64,000 nt of DNA from NCBI RefSeq assembly GCF_029522115.1, contig NZ_JAKWFK010000017.1, forward strand, positions 44,262-108,261. The letters run 5' to 3'. Under the pieces are notes generated by a model, which saw nothing but the letters and a program-made list of their open reading frames with translations, was not told the origin of the DNA and made no database searches. The position numbers and the translations under genes were made by a program. Below, piece after piece: positions 42,852-52,080 of the stretch (positions within the stretch are counted from its first letter, which is position 1; every line of letters starts with the position of its first letter). This DNA is from Trinickia sp. Y13. GTDB lineage: Bacteria > Pseudomonadota > Gammaproteobacteria > Burkholderiales > Burkholderiaceae.

Positions 42852-45442
42852 GAACGGCGCCCGCCGGCCAAAATTGAAAGGTCCACCAATGTTACGAGCG
42901 CACTGGCCCAGCCGGACACCGCCAGATAACGCGGCTCCCAGCGCGGCTGAAATTTGCCCTTGAATGCACGCAGGCCTTGGAAATTGTAGAAACGCCCGCC
43001 GAAGCGCCATACCATCGTCGCCAAGCGGTGAAGCGGCGAGCTGAGCGGCATCGGTTGCACGCCCGAGAACGGCGCAACGCCAAGACTCAAGGACCGATAG
43101 CCGCCGCTCTTCAAGAAGAGGGCAAGCTGCACGAACAGATAGTCCATGACGTATGGCGATGCATCGGCCACGTGACGCATGACGCCAACCGTCGCTTCGA
43201 CGTTCAGGTCGGTCGTCATGAACGTCGTAAACGCGACGGGCTCGCCGTTCTGGCGAACGAGCATCACCGACTGCGCGGCGAGATAGGCTTCGCTGAATGC
43301 GGCGACTGAGAAGCTCTTCTCGCGCGCCGAACGGCTCTTGAGCCAGCTGTCGGAGATGCGGCGCAGAATGTCCAGATGCCCGGGCACCGCGGCCGCATCG
43401 ATCACCTCGATCGTGCAACCGTCCCGCTCCGCCCGGCGCAGCGAGTATCGCAATGCGGCTCGCTTAGGCCCGTTCAGATCGAAGCCGTCGAGCGCGAGCC
43501 GCGCCTCCTCGCCGAGCTTCATCAAGGTCAAACCCGAATCCAGATAGAGCGGCAGCGAATCGGCACGGACCTGATAGAACGCGGCACGGCCTCCGTGCTG
43601 GTGCGCCAGCACGACGAATTTGCGGATCAGTTGCTCCCACTCGCAACGCGGCCCAACCGGATCGTGCAGCGCGGCCCAGGTCCGGCCATGCTTGGCATAC
43701 ATCAAGAATGCTTGGCGCGAATCGGAGAACAGGAAGCTCTTGTCGCCCATCATCGCGAGTCCGGCATCGCTGCGCTCCTGCGCGCGAATGATCTGCACCG
43801 CGTCGGTGAGATCTTGCGAACTCGGACGCACGAAGCGCCCTGCCGCAGGCCGCAACAGTTGCCACAGCGAAAACGCCGTCGCGACGAGGCCGGAAGCGAG
43901 CATCGCGCGCAGCGAGCGCGACGCGCGCTCATCGAATGCGAACTGCCACCATAGATCGTTGCGGTAAGGCACGTTGCGATAGGCGAAGAACATCACCCAC
44001 AGCGCGCACATGAGCACGATCGCCACCGAGATCAACCATCCGCCGGTGAACGGCTCCGAGAACAGCGCGGTGCGCCGATTGAAGTTGCGGCGCGTGCTGA
44101 CGAGCAGCACCAGCAGCGTCGCCAGGATGCCCGCTTCGACGAAAGCCAACCCTTTGATGACCGAGAGCACGAGGCTCGCCGCCGTCAGCGCGACGGCCAC
44201 CCACCAGGCCGCGTCGAGCCGGCGCAGCAGGCCGCGGGCGACGAACAGCAACAACACGCCGAGCACACCGCTGACCAGTTGCGAGCTTTCGAGCGCCCAT
44301 AGCGGCACGAGCTGATGCAGCACGGCGAGCCGATGCGCCAAAGCGGGCGTCGCGCTCGACATGATCAGCATCGAGCCGGTCACGAACGTGATGAGGCAGA
44401 GGAACAACGGCGCGAGCCGGCCGATGCGCGCGACGCGGCGCAACGGCAGCCGTGCGCGCAACGCCCTGCCCTCGTAGCCGGCCAGCACGCCCGCCGATAA
44501 CACGAGCGGCAAGCCGAAGTAGACGGCGCGATAGGCGAGAAGGGCGGCAACGAGCGCGGGCGTCGTCACATCGCCGCGCAAGGCGAACACCATCACCGAT
44601 TCGAAGATGCCGACGCCGCCCGGGGTATGGCCCAAGATGCCGAGCAGCAACGACACGGAGTAGACCGCGAGAAAGCTGATGAAGTCCGAGTGCGTGCTGG
44701 GCAAAAAAGCCCATAACGCCGCCCCCGCGCCGACGACGTCGACGATTCCGAAGATGATTTGCGCCGCCAAATCGGCCCGTGCGGGAATATCGATCGCTAT
44801 TGCGCGCCACGGCGTTTCGATCCGTTTCGTGCGCGCGCCGCAACAAGCGACGGCCGCAGCCAGCGCGACGAGCACGAGCGCACTGCCGAGGCGCAATGGA
44901 CCCGGCGAGAGATGCGTCATCGTCGCGAGCAGGTTGGTATCCCAAAGCGCGCCCAACGCGCCGATCGCGAGCAATGCCATGACGAGCGAGACGCTCGTGA
45001 ATACCGTGAGGCGGCCGACCTGCGCCGGCGTGACGCCAGCCGCGCCATAAACGCGGCAGCGCACCGCACCGCCCGTCAGTGCGCCGAACCCCGCGATATT
45101 GCCGAGCGCCGAAGCGGCCGTGGCGCCGATCCAAAGCAGCGCTCGCGGCACCTTCGCCCGAACGTGGCGCAATCCGATTTCGTCGCGGGCGACGAGCGCG
45201 ACGAAGCTCAGTGCCGTCGCAGCCAGCGCAACCGCCCACTTGTGCGGGGCGATACTGAACAGTTGCCGGCTGACCGAATGGTAATTGATGCTCTCGGACA
45301 TCTCCTGCAGCGCAAACAACAGGAGAATGCAGATGGCCAGCGCGAGCGCAGGCGCCAGCAAGCGCTTGATGCCGATATGCCGCAGCCTCGCGCCAAACGC
45401 GACCATGGTCTTCAAACTGCGGTCCCCAATACGTCCGAGCAT
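42848..45442 (-). CDS. mprF: Bifunctional lysylphosphatidylglycerol synthase/flippase
   Basis: The 864-residue membrane protein has an N-terminal flippase part with about 14 membrane helices (1-540), followed by a cytoplasmic DUF2156-type synthase domain (about 550-860). The synthase transfers lysine from Lys-tRNA to phosphatidylglycerol; conserved segments such as G-D-K-S-F-L-F-S and R-Y-S-L-R-R-A-E-R-D-G are visible. The product makes the membrane less negative and resists cationic peptides. ATG 45442 is chosen; a longer GTG start at 45499 would add 19 Arg-rich residues. It is followed with a four-base overlap by acvB. Confidence 0.9.
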   Translation of the reverse strand: MLGRIGDRSLKTMVAFGARLRHIGIKRLLAPALALAICILLLFALQEMSESINYHSVSRQLFSIAPHKWAVALAATALSFVALVARDEIGLRHVRAKVPRALLWIGATAASALGNIAGFGALTGGAVRCRVYGAAGVTPAQVGRLTVFTSVSLVMALLAIGALGALWDTNLLATMTHLSPGPLRLGSALVLVALAAAVACCGARTKRIETPWRAIAIDIPARADLAAQIIFGIVDVVGAGAALWAFLPSTHSDFISFLAVYSVSLLLGILGHTPGGVGIFESVMVFALRGDVTTPALVAALLAYRAVYFGLPLVLSAGVLAGYEGRALRARLPLRRVARIGRLAPLFLCLITFVTGSMLIMSSATPALAHRLAVLHQLVPLWALESSQLVSGVLGVLLLFVARGLLRRLDAAWWVAVALTAASLVLSVIKGLAFVEAGILATLLVLLVSTRRNFNRRTALFSEPFTGGWLISVAIVLMCALWVMFFAYRNVPYRNDLWWQFAFDERASRSLRAMLASGLVATAFSLWQLLRPAAGRFVRPSSQDLTDAVQIIRAQERSDAGLAMMGDKSFLFSDSRQAFLMYAKHGRTWAALHDPVGPRCEWEQLIRKFVVLAHQHGGRAAFYQVRADSLPLYLDSGLTLMKLGEEARLALDGFDLNGPKRAALRYSLRRAERDGCTIEVIDAAAVPGHLDILRRISDSWLKSRSAREKSFSVAAFSEAYLAAQSVMLVRQNGEPVAFTTFMTTDLNVEATVGVMRHVADASPYVMDYLFVQLALFLKSGGYRSLSLGVAPFSGVQPMPLSSPLHRLATMVWRFGGRFYNFQGLRAFKGKFQPRWEPRYLAVSGWASALVTLVDLSILAGGRRS

Positions 45443-45627
45443 CTTTTCTGTCGTCGATCGTGCAAGCCGGCGGTTGGGATCGCGGCGGCGGTCACGCACC
45501 GTTCGACGAGCCGGGGCACCGCCCGCGGCCGACGATCGATCGGTGTAGCAAGTTGTGAACTTTTACAACGCGGGAAGGCGGGTTTCGGTTGACCGGCGCG
45601 GGCCCGGTGCCTGAAATTTAATGAGGG

Positions 45628-45813
45628 TCAGAGAAACGGCTTACCGTCGAGCTGCTCGTAGACGACGGTGCCGTCGTCTGTTTCGATTTGTTCGACGTAA
45701 TTGCGCGCGCCGCACATCGGACAACGGAACAACAACCCCTGGCCTTCATTCTTGATGACGACGTCCGACAGCGCCCATTGGGCTTGGCAGCTCTGATTTC
45801 TACACGTAAACAC
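45628..45813 (-). CDS. Small zinc-ribbon-like protein
   Basis: The 61-residue protein has M-F-T-C-R-N-x-x-C at its start and C-P-M-C-G at 31-35, giving four cysteines placed for one zinc ion. The rest is acidic (E-Q-I-E-T-D-D-G). I have no function for it. It is shorter than most annotated genes but has a plausible codon composition and starts with a typical metal-binding layout. Confidence 0.7.
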   Translation of the reverse strand: MFTCRNQSCQAQWALSDVVIKNEGQGLLFRCPMCGARNYVEQIETDDGTVVYEQLDGKPFL

Positions 45814-45873
45814 TGATGTTCTCCAGCTCGATGCTCAATTCGTTGCTAAATGTCGTTTTGTCGTTTGAATCGT

Positions 45874-47184
45874 TCAATGCTCGTTGCCGCTTGCGGCCGC
45901 GCTCTTGCGCGAGCGACCGGCGCGCGCGCTCGACTTGCGCGCGGTTCTCGCCGGTTTCGCCTGCGCGGGGGCCTCGATTCCCGGCTCGCCCTCGGCGCTG
46001 ACGGCTTGCTTCGAGACGTTGCCGCCGGCGGTCGGCGCCTTTTTCGCCGCCGCTTTGCGCGTGCGGCGCGGCTTTGCAGCTTCGTGCGTCGGCGCTTCCT
46101 GTACCGAGGCTTCGTAGGTCGAGGCTTCGTGCATCGGCGCAGCTTCGCTCGACGCGGGTTCGAACGGCAGCGTCTCGAGCGCTGTGACGGGCTCGACCGG
46201 CGATGGCGCCGTGGCGCTCGGTGCGGTTTCGCGCCCTTGCTTGCGCCCGCCCTTGCCCCGCTTGCGGCCTTTGTTGTTGGCCGCCTCGCCAGCGACGCCC
46301 TCCTCCTGCACGACGGGAGCGCCCGCCGCCGCGGCCGCTCTCACCGGCTCGGGCGCATCGGCAACGGTTGGGCGATAGACGAACGCCCCCGACTTGTCGT
46401 CGCGCCCCACTTCGAGCAATCCGCGCGCTTGGGCTTCATCGAGCAAATTGCCGAACGCGCGAAAACCGTAATACGACTCGCTGAAATCCGGCTTGCGGCG
46501 CTTGATCGCGCTCTTGAGCACCGAGGCCCAGATCTTCCCGCTTTCGCCGCGTTCGGATGCGAGCGCATCGAAGGTCTCGACGGCAATGGCGATCGCCTTG
46601 GCCTTGCGCGATTCCATCTCGGCCTTCGGATGCTTGTCTTCGTCGGCCGCGCGTTTGGCCGCCACGCTCGCTTCGCGCGATTCGCGCTTGGCCGCCGCAC
46701 GCTGCTGCTCGCGCACGAGATCGTCGTAGAAGATGAATTCGTCGCAATTGGCGACGAGCAAGTCGGACGTCGAGTTCTTGACGCCGACGCCGATCACCTT
46801 CTTCGCGTTCTCGCGCAACTTCGAGACGAGCGGGGAAAAATCGGAGTCGCCGCTGATGATGACGAAAGTGTCGACGTGCGACTTCGTGTAGCAAAGGTCG
46901 AGCGCATCGACGACGAGCCGAATGTCGGCGGAATTCTTGCCCGATTGGCGCACGTGCGGAATTTCGATCAGCTCGAAGCTGGCCTCGTGCATCGACGCCT
47001 TGAAGCCCTTGTAGCGATCCCAATCGCAATAGGCTTTCTTGACGACGATGCTTCCTTTGAGCAGTAGCCGCTCGAGCACGGGCTTGATGTCGAACTTCTC
47101 GAATTTCGCGTCGCGCACGCCCAGCGCGACGTTCTCGAAGTCGCAGAACAGCGCCATGCTGACGCTATCTTGTGGGGAAGCCAT
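45874..47184 (-). CDS. NYN-domain / OST-HTH RNA-associated protein
   Basis: The 436-residue protein has an N-terminal NYN (PIN-like) nuclease domain (about 8-155; A-L-F-C-D-F-E-N-V-A, and I-I-S-G-D-S-D-F-S-P-L with the acidic residues). An OST-HTH/LOTUS domain follows (about 195-275). The last 160 residues are a disordered tail with A/E/P-rich degenerate repeats (H-E-A, Y-E-A-S, Q-E-A-P-T-H-E-A) and a basic R-K-S-A end. The combination suggests RNA processing, and the tail may bind nucleic acid. A signal for regulation is not visible. Confidence 0.85.
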   Translation of the reverse strand: MASPQDSVSMALFCDFENVALGVRDAKFEKFDIKPVLERLLLKGSIVVKKAYCDWDRYKGFKASMHEASFELIEIPHVRQSGKNSADIRLVVDALDLCYTKSHVDTFVIISGDSDFSPLVSKLRENAKKVIGVGVKNSTSDLLVANCDEFIFYDDLVREQQRAAAKRESREASVAAKRAADEDKHPKAEMESRKAKAIAIAVETFDALASERGESGKIWASVLKSAIKRRKPDFSESYYGFRAFGNLLDEAQARGLLEVGRDDKSGAFVYRPTVADAPEPVRAAAAAGAPVVQEEGVAGEAANNKGRKRGKGGRKQGRETAPSATAPSPVEPVTALETLPFEPASSEAAPMHEASTYEASVQEAPTHEAAKPRRTRKAAAKKAPTAGGNVSKQAVSAEGEPGIEAPAQAKPARTARKSSARAGRSRKSAAASGNEH

Positions 47185-47289
47185 AAATCTCTCCGGCCGA
47201 TGAGGCGCATGGTTCGTTGATGTTCAATTTGCGCACATGATAGCCGGTTGTGAGAACGAGCTCGCCCCGAGCGGCACAGCAACGGCGAA

Positions 47290-48858
47290 TTATCCCGTCG
47301 CGCGCGTCAGCACGGCAGGCAAGCGGATGCTGGTCTCCTTGGCGACATTCGGCTGCGGCCAGCGCACGCGCTCGACCACGATCTGCTTGCGCTGCGCTTC
47401 TTCCGCAAACGCGTCGATCGCCTCGCGTATGTCGGCATCGATGAAGTCGGCCCGTTCCGCATCGATCAGCACCGTGGCACGCTCGGGAATCTGCGCGAGG
47501 CAGTGAGCCAGCGCTGGCTTGGAGAAGAAGGTGGCGTCCTTACGGAACGAGAGCAGAAAGTAATCGTCGTGCCGCGTGAGCATGAAGGTGCTACCGAAGC
47601 TTGCGCGCATCGCGAACAAGACGCTCGTTGCAATGCCGATCCCGATGCCGATCAAGAGGTCCGTCGCGAGCACGCCTGCGATGGTCGCCACGAACGGAAC
47701 GAAGCGCCCGGCGCCTTCGCGCGCCATGACGACGAAAAGACGCGGCTTAGCGAGTTTGTAGCCCGTCTGAATCAAGATCGCCGCGAGGCTTGCCAATGGG
47801 ATGAGGTTGAGGACGGCAGTGAGCGCGAAGACGCTGGCGAGCAACAGGGTGCCGTGAATGATCGCCGACAGGCGCGTCTGCGCCCCCGCATGCACGTTGG
47901 CCGAGCTGCGCACGATGACGGCCGTCAACGGCAGCCCGCCGAGCAGTGACGCGGCGATATTGCCCGCGCCTTGCGCTTTCAATTCCCGATCGGGCGACAC
48001 CCGGCGGCGTTTGGGGTCGATCTTTTCGAGCGCTTCGAGACTGAGCAGCGTCTCGAGACTGGCGACGATCGCGAGCGTCACCCCTACACGCCACACATCG
48101 GGATCGACGAGTTGCGAGAAGTCCGGCATGGAGATGGCGTTCACGAGTGCGCCGAAGGAGTCGAGCGCGACGAGCGACACGCGATGTTCGACGGGCGTGG
48201 CAAACGACGGCGCGATCCAATCGAGCACCAGCGTGACGCCAATGCCGAGCGCGACCGCGGCAAGCGGTCCCGGCACGGCGCGCACGAGGGCGTACCGTTT
48301 GGCGAACGCAGTCTCCCATGCAAAGAGCATCGCAACGGAGGTCGCGCACAACACGAGCGATATCGGCAGGATCCGTCCGAACGGCGTCGATAGCGCGCCG
48401 GCATGCGCCACATGCGCCTGGGCGCCCGAGAGCAGCCCCGCCCCTAGCGGAATCTGCTTGAGGATCAAGATGATGCCGATCGAAGCGAGCATGCCTTTGA
48501 TGACGGCGGCCGGCACGAAGCTCGCCAAGCGTCCGGCTCGCAGCAGGCCTAAGCCGACTTGCAGCGCACCGGCGATCAGAACGGCGGCAAGGAATGCCGA
48601 GAAACTACCGAGCGAGGCTATCGCAGAGACGACGATCACCACGAGCCCTGCGGCGGGGCCGCTCACGCTCAAATGCGAGCCGCTCAGCAAGGCAACGACG
48701 AGCCCGCCCACGATCCCCGACACGAGGCCGGCGAACGGATGGACGCCCGATGCAGTTGCGATGCCGAGGCACAGCGGCAGCGCGACGAGAAAGACGACGA
48801 TGCCGGCGAATACGTCGCTGCGCAAAGTGGAGAAACGCGAGGCAGAAGAGAGGTCCAT
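47290..48858 (-). CDS. SulP-family inorganic anion (probably bicarbonate) transporter
   Basis: The 522-residue membrane protein has about 10-12 helices (1-400) with the SulP features S-G-P-A-A-G-L-V-V and a C-terminal soluble region of about 100 residues where a degenerate STAS domain lies. It follows the beta carbonic anhydrase gene in the same direction after 95 bases. That pairing is typical of bicarbonate transporters of the BicA-like/SulP group, so bicarbonate rather than sulfate is the probable substrate (inference). Confidence 0.85.
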   Translation of the reverse strand: MDLSSASRFSTLRSDVFAGIVVFLVALPLCLGIATASGVHPFAGLVSGIVGGLVVALLSGSHLSVSGPAAGLVVIVVSAIASLGSFSAFLAAVLIAGALQVGLGLLRAGRLASFVPAAVIKGMLASIGIILILKQIPLGAGLLSGAQAHVAHAGALSTPFGRILPISLVLCATSVAMLFAWETAFAKRYALVRAVPGPLAAVALGIGVTLVLDWIAPSFATPVEHRVSLVALDSFGALVNAISMPDFSQLVDPDVWRVGVTLAIVASLETLLSLEALEKIDPKRRRVSPDRELKAQGAGNIAASLLGGLPLTAVIVRSSANVHAGAQTRLSAIIHGTLLLASVFALTAVLNLIPLASLAAILIQTGYKLAKPRLFVVMAREGAGRFVPFVATIAGVLATDLLIGIGIGIATSVLFAMRASFGSTFMLTRHDDYFLLSFRKDATFFSKPALAHCLAQIPERATVLIDAERADFIDADIREAIDAFAEEAQRKQIVVERVRWPQPNVAKETSIRLPAVLTRATG

Positions 48859-48953
48859 GATATGGCGAAGACGAGTTTAGCCGCGCCGCGCGCGAGCGCG
48901 CGGCGAACGAAGGCAAACGATGGTCGGATGGGCTTGGCTAACTAGCGATGCAT

Positions 48954-49580
48954 CTATGCGGCGTCGCGCAGCAGCTTGACCGGCTGCGGCGCTTCTCCGG
49001 CATCCGTCAGCGAGGTCAACAACCCTTGCCGCAAGCCGAACACCCAGCCATGCAGGGCCGGCCGATGCGGGGCGCTGCGAACGATCGGCGACTCGCGTAG
49101 CAGCCGCACCTGTTCGATGACGTTCAATTCGACCAGGCGATCGACGCGCGCCTCGATATCGTCGATGGCGTTCAAGGCATCGCGGTGACGCTCGGCGAGT
49201 TCGCGCAAGCCGGCGATGCGCCGATTGACCGCGGGCAATGAATCCGACGGCGCGGTGAGCGCCGCCCGCACCCCGCCGCAATGGTGATGGCCGCAGATGA
49301 CGATATGCTCGACGTGCAGCGCATGCAGGGCATATTCGATGACGCTCGATGTATTGCCGTCATCGGAGGTGTAAAGGTTGGCGATGTTGCGATGGACGAA
49401 CAGCTCCCCCGGCTGTGCATTCGTGATCCGTTCGGCAGGCACACGGCTGTCGGAACAACCGATCCATAGAATGCGAGGCTGCTGTCCGCATGCGAGCCTT
49501 TCGAAGAAGCCGGGGTCTCTTGCCGATACTTCCTGCGACCAGGCTCGATTGGCAAGCAACAGGCGCTTCGCGTGGTTCAT
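48954..49580 (-). CDS. can: Beta-carbonic anhydrase
   Basis: The 208-residue enzyme interconverts CO2 and bicarbonate. The zinc ligands are C42 in G-C-S-D-S-R, H98 and C101 in C-G-H-H-H-C-G-G, with D44-R46 forming the catalytic dyad. The ATG at 49580 has AGGAGGAC upstream; the longer frame from 49634 is rejected. The upstream region has an A/T-rich tract of about 30 bases (49672-49695), suggestive of an UP-like element. It probably shares a transcript with the SulP gene downstream. Confidence 0.93.
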   Translation of the reverse strand: MNHAKRLLLANRAWSQEVSARDPGFFERLACGQQPRILWIGCSDSRVPAERITNAQPGELFVHRNIANLYTSDDGNTSSVIEYALHALHVEHIVICGHHHCGGVRAALTAPSDSLPAVNRRIAGLRELAERHRDALNAIDDIEARVDRLVELNVIEQVRLLRESPIVRSAPHRPALHGWVFGLRQGLLTSLTDAGEAPQPVKLLRDAA

Positions 49581-49845
49581 TAACGTCCTCCTGAAGTCCG
49601 TACGAACGCAGTCCGTCATGCTTCCAAATGGCATAAGACTGCGTTACGAAAAGCTTACGATCAGACGAATCCGAAAAAAATAAAAAAATAAAATATTCGT
49701 TAAGGGGCCGGAGTCGATGCATTCATTCGGTGCAAAGCACCGGTTGGGGGCAATCGTTGCGCAGGCGCGCTCGACGGCTAGGCGTTGTGGCCCCCGCCCC
49801 GGATCACGGGCCGGATCGCGTATGCCAAACCGTGGCCTCTTGTCT

Positions 49846-51372
49846 TTATTGAAACGCGACTTCGGCGAAGCTGCGCAGTTTGCGACTGTGCAACCGATCG
49901 AGCCCGTTCATGCGCAGCAACTCCATCGCCTTCACGCCGATTTGCAGATGCTGGTCCACCTGGGCGCGATAGAACTGATCGGCCATTCCTGGCAGCTTCA
50001 GTTCCCCGTGCAGCGGTTTGTCCGATACGCACAACAGCGTGCCGTATGGCACCCGAAACCGGAAACCGTTTGCCGCGATCGTCGCGCTTTCCATATCGAG
50101 TGCGATGGCGCGGCTTTGAGATAGCCGCTGCACCGGTTCGCGGTGGTCGCGCAACTCCCAATTGCGGTTGTCGACGCTCGCCACCGTGCCCGTGCGCATC
50201 ACGCGCTTCAACTCGGCGCCTTCGAGCCGCGTCACGTGCGCAACGGCACGCTCCAAGGCGACCTGCACTTCGGCCAGCGCCGGAATCGGCACCCACAGCG
50301 GCAAATCGGCATCGAGCACGTGGTCCTCGCGGACATAGCCATGGGCCAGCACGTAATCGCCGAGCCGCTGCGTGTTGCGCAGCCCCGCGCAGTGGCCGAG
50401 CATGACCCACGCATGCGGACGCAACACCGCAATGTGATCGGTGATCGTTTTCGCGTTCGACGGCCCCACGCCGATGTTGATCATCGTGATGCCGCTGCCG
50501 TCGGCGCGCTTGAGGTGATAAGCGGGCATTTGCGGCAGCCGCGCGGGTGCGGTGCCTTCATCGGGCTGCTCGCCGATGTTGGCGTTGTACGTGACGACAT
50601 CGCCGGGTTCGACGAACGACGTGTATTCGCTTCGATAAGCGCGCAGTTCCTCGTCGTCCGTATGGGACATCAATTGCCGGCCGAGCTTGGTGAACTCGTC
50701 GATATAGAACTGGTAGTTCGTATAAAGCACGTAGTTCTGAAAATGGGTGGGCGAGGTGGCCGTATAGTGCTTCAGGCGATGCAGCGAAAAATCGACGCGC
50801 GGCGCGGTGAACAGGGCGAGCGGCAACGGTTCGCCCGGCAGCGGCTCGTAGGTGCCGTTGACGATGCGATCGTCGAGCGCGGCCAGATCCGGCGTATCGA
50901 AAACGTCGCGCATGGCCATCAATCGATCGCGCCCGAGATCGCCTTCGAGATGAATACCCTCGGCAAAGGCAAAGTGAATCGGGATCGGCTGCTGCGAGAC
51001 GCCCACCTCGATCTCGACGTGATGGTTCTTCGCCAGCAAGCGTAGTTGTTCGCGGTAGTAGTTGGCGAACAGATCGGGGCGAGTCACAGTCGTCTCGAAT
51101 ACGCCTGGCCCGGCGACGAACCCGTAGGAGCGGCGCGAATCGACGTGCGTGACCACTTCGGTGCGCACGCGCACGAACGGATAACAGGCACGGACGCGCT
51201 CGTTGAACGGCTCGTTGCGCCGATAGCGAGAAAAAGCGTCGCGCAAGAAAGCGGCATTGGTTTCGTAGATTTCGGACAAGCGCGTGACGGCGTCGGCGGC
51301 GTCGGTGAACGCTTCGGTCGGGAAATCGGTCGGGTGCATGGCGCGCGCATGCTGCGTCAGGTCGTTTTTCAT
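49846..51372 (-). CDS. amn: AMP nucleosidase
   Basis: The 508-residue enzyme cleaves AMP to adenine and ribose 5-phosphate. The N-terminal half (about 1-180) is the AMP nucleosidase-specific domain and the C-terminal half the nucleoside phosphorylase-like domain, with N-I-G-V-G-P-S-N-A-K and M-L-G-H-C-A-G-L-R-N segments and the active site D-M-E-S-A-T-I-A-A-N-G near 450. Length fits the family. The ATG at 51372 is preferred over an upstream frame start at 51504. It is divergent from a DUF2782-like gene. Confidence 0.93.
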   Translation of the reverse strand: MKNDLTQHARAMHPTDFPTEAFTDAADAVTRLSEIYETNAAFLRDAFSRYRRNEPFNERVRACYPFVRVRTEVVTHVDSRRSYGFVAGPGVFETTVTRPDLFANYYREQLRLLAKNHHVEIEVGVSQQPIPIHFAFAEGIHLEGDLGRDRLMAMRDVFDTPDLAALDDRIVNGTYEPLPGEPLPLALFTAPRVDFSLHRLKHYTATSPTHFQNYVLYTNYQFYIDEFTKLGRQLMSHTDDEELRAYRSEYTSFVEPGDVVTYNANIGEQPDEGTAPARLPQMPAYHLKRADGSGITMINIGVGPSNAKTITDHIAVLRPHAWVMLGHCAGLRNTQRLGDYVLAHGYVREDHVLDADLPLWVPIPALAEVQVALERAVAHVTRLEGAELKRVMRTGTVASVDNRNWELRDHREPVQRLSQSRAIALDMESATIAANGFRFRVPYGTLLCVSDKPLHGELKLPGMADQFYRAQVDQHLQIGVKAMELLRMNGLDRLHSRKLRSFAEVAFQ

Positions 51373-51518
51373 CGTTCGTTTCGCGTCGTTCGTTGCAACG
51401 ACATTACCACGAAGCGCGCCAATACGGCCCTCGCGCGGCCGGCCGCCGCGTACCCTGGGCCGCACTAAGTTTTCGTCAGATCGCAGGCGGATCGAGGGGC
51501 GCATTTGCTAGAATCGAA

Positions 51519-51535
51519 GGATCTTCCGGAGATCC
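51519..51535 (+). promoter_or_regulatory. Leader hairpin over the ribosome binding site of the DUF2782-like gene
   Basis: GGATCT and AGATCC form a 6-bp stem around a 5-base loop, ending three bases before the start codon; the GGAG ribosome binding site falls in the loop and right arm. An extended -10 TAGAAT lies at 51509-51514 just upstream, so the leader would be about 20 bases. Translational control is a tentative reading. Confidence 0.35.
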
Positions 51536-51538
51536 GCC

Positions 51539-51946
51539 ATGAAGCCGTACCTTTCCGCCGCCGTTTATGCGGGGCTTGCCGTCGCGAGCCTTGCCGCCCT
51601 GCCGCGCATCGCACTGGCAGGCGCGCCCGCAAACGACGCGCAAGCGCAGCGCGCCGCCAACGAGGCGGCAGGCTTGCCCGATCTGACTCAAATCAATCGC
51701 CCCGCCGCCGAGGTATCGTCGAAGGTCGACATCAATGACGTGCCGCGCAGGCCGAGCTTCTATGAGAAGAGCGCCAACGGCACGGAAATCACCGAGTATC
51801 GCGATCGCGGCAAACCCGTCGAAATCGACGTCCGCTCGAACTTCGGCACGCACTATCAAATGAGCGCGTCGCCGGACACGTCGCCCAAAGTGCACAACAG
51901 CGCGCAACCCAGCACGCGGTTGCCCTCGATCAACCTGCACTACTGA
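51539..51946 (+). CDS. Exported DUF2782-like protein
   Basis: The 135-residue protein has a signal peptide (about 1-28, ending A-L-A) and a small mature domain with G-T-E-I-T-E-Y-R-D-R-G-K-P-V-E-I-D-V-R, resembling the DUF2782 fold, followed by a Ser/Pro-rich tail. The function is unknown. It precedes homoserine kinase by 134 bases. Confidence 0.7.
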   Translation: MKPYLSAAVYAGLAVASLAALPRIALAGAPANDAQAQRAANEAAGLPDLTQINRPAAEVSSKVDINDVPRRPSFYEKSANGTEITEYRDRGKPVEIDVRSNFGTHYQMSASPDTSPKVHNSAQPSTRLPSINLHY

Positions 51947-52080
51947 TTCGCACCGGATTCACACCGCAGCCCACGCGAGCGCCCGATTCATCGATCGCCC
52001 GCGTGCGCCCCCGGCTGGCGCTCATGTAGTCGTCGCGCGCGCCGGCCTCCCATTTCACCACCGCATTCGAAGCCTTACGC

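Noticed and set aside
42852..43418. 5' extension of the acvB frame by 189 codons inside mprF
   Set aside because: The signal peptide begins at M-K-L-N-S (42851), with an ATGA overlap with mprF; the extension reads through mprF in another frame.
45850..47067. Plus-strand frame of 405 codons opposite the NYN/OST-HTH gene
   Set aside because: It is an antisense shadow rich in Arg/Leu/Gly; no domain is seen, while NYN and OST-HTH are clear on the minus strand.
49672..49695. A-rich tract upstream of carbonic anhydrase as a possible terminator
   Set aside because: The A/T tract lies within ACGAAT and ATTCGT arms only 6 bp long; no GC-rich stem precedes a T-run in either direction, so I treat it as promoter-region A/T richness.
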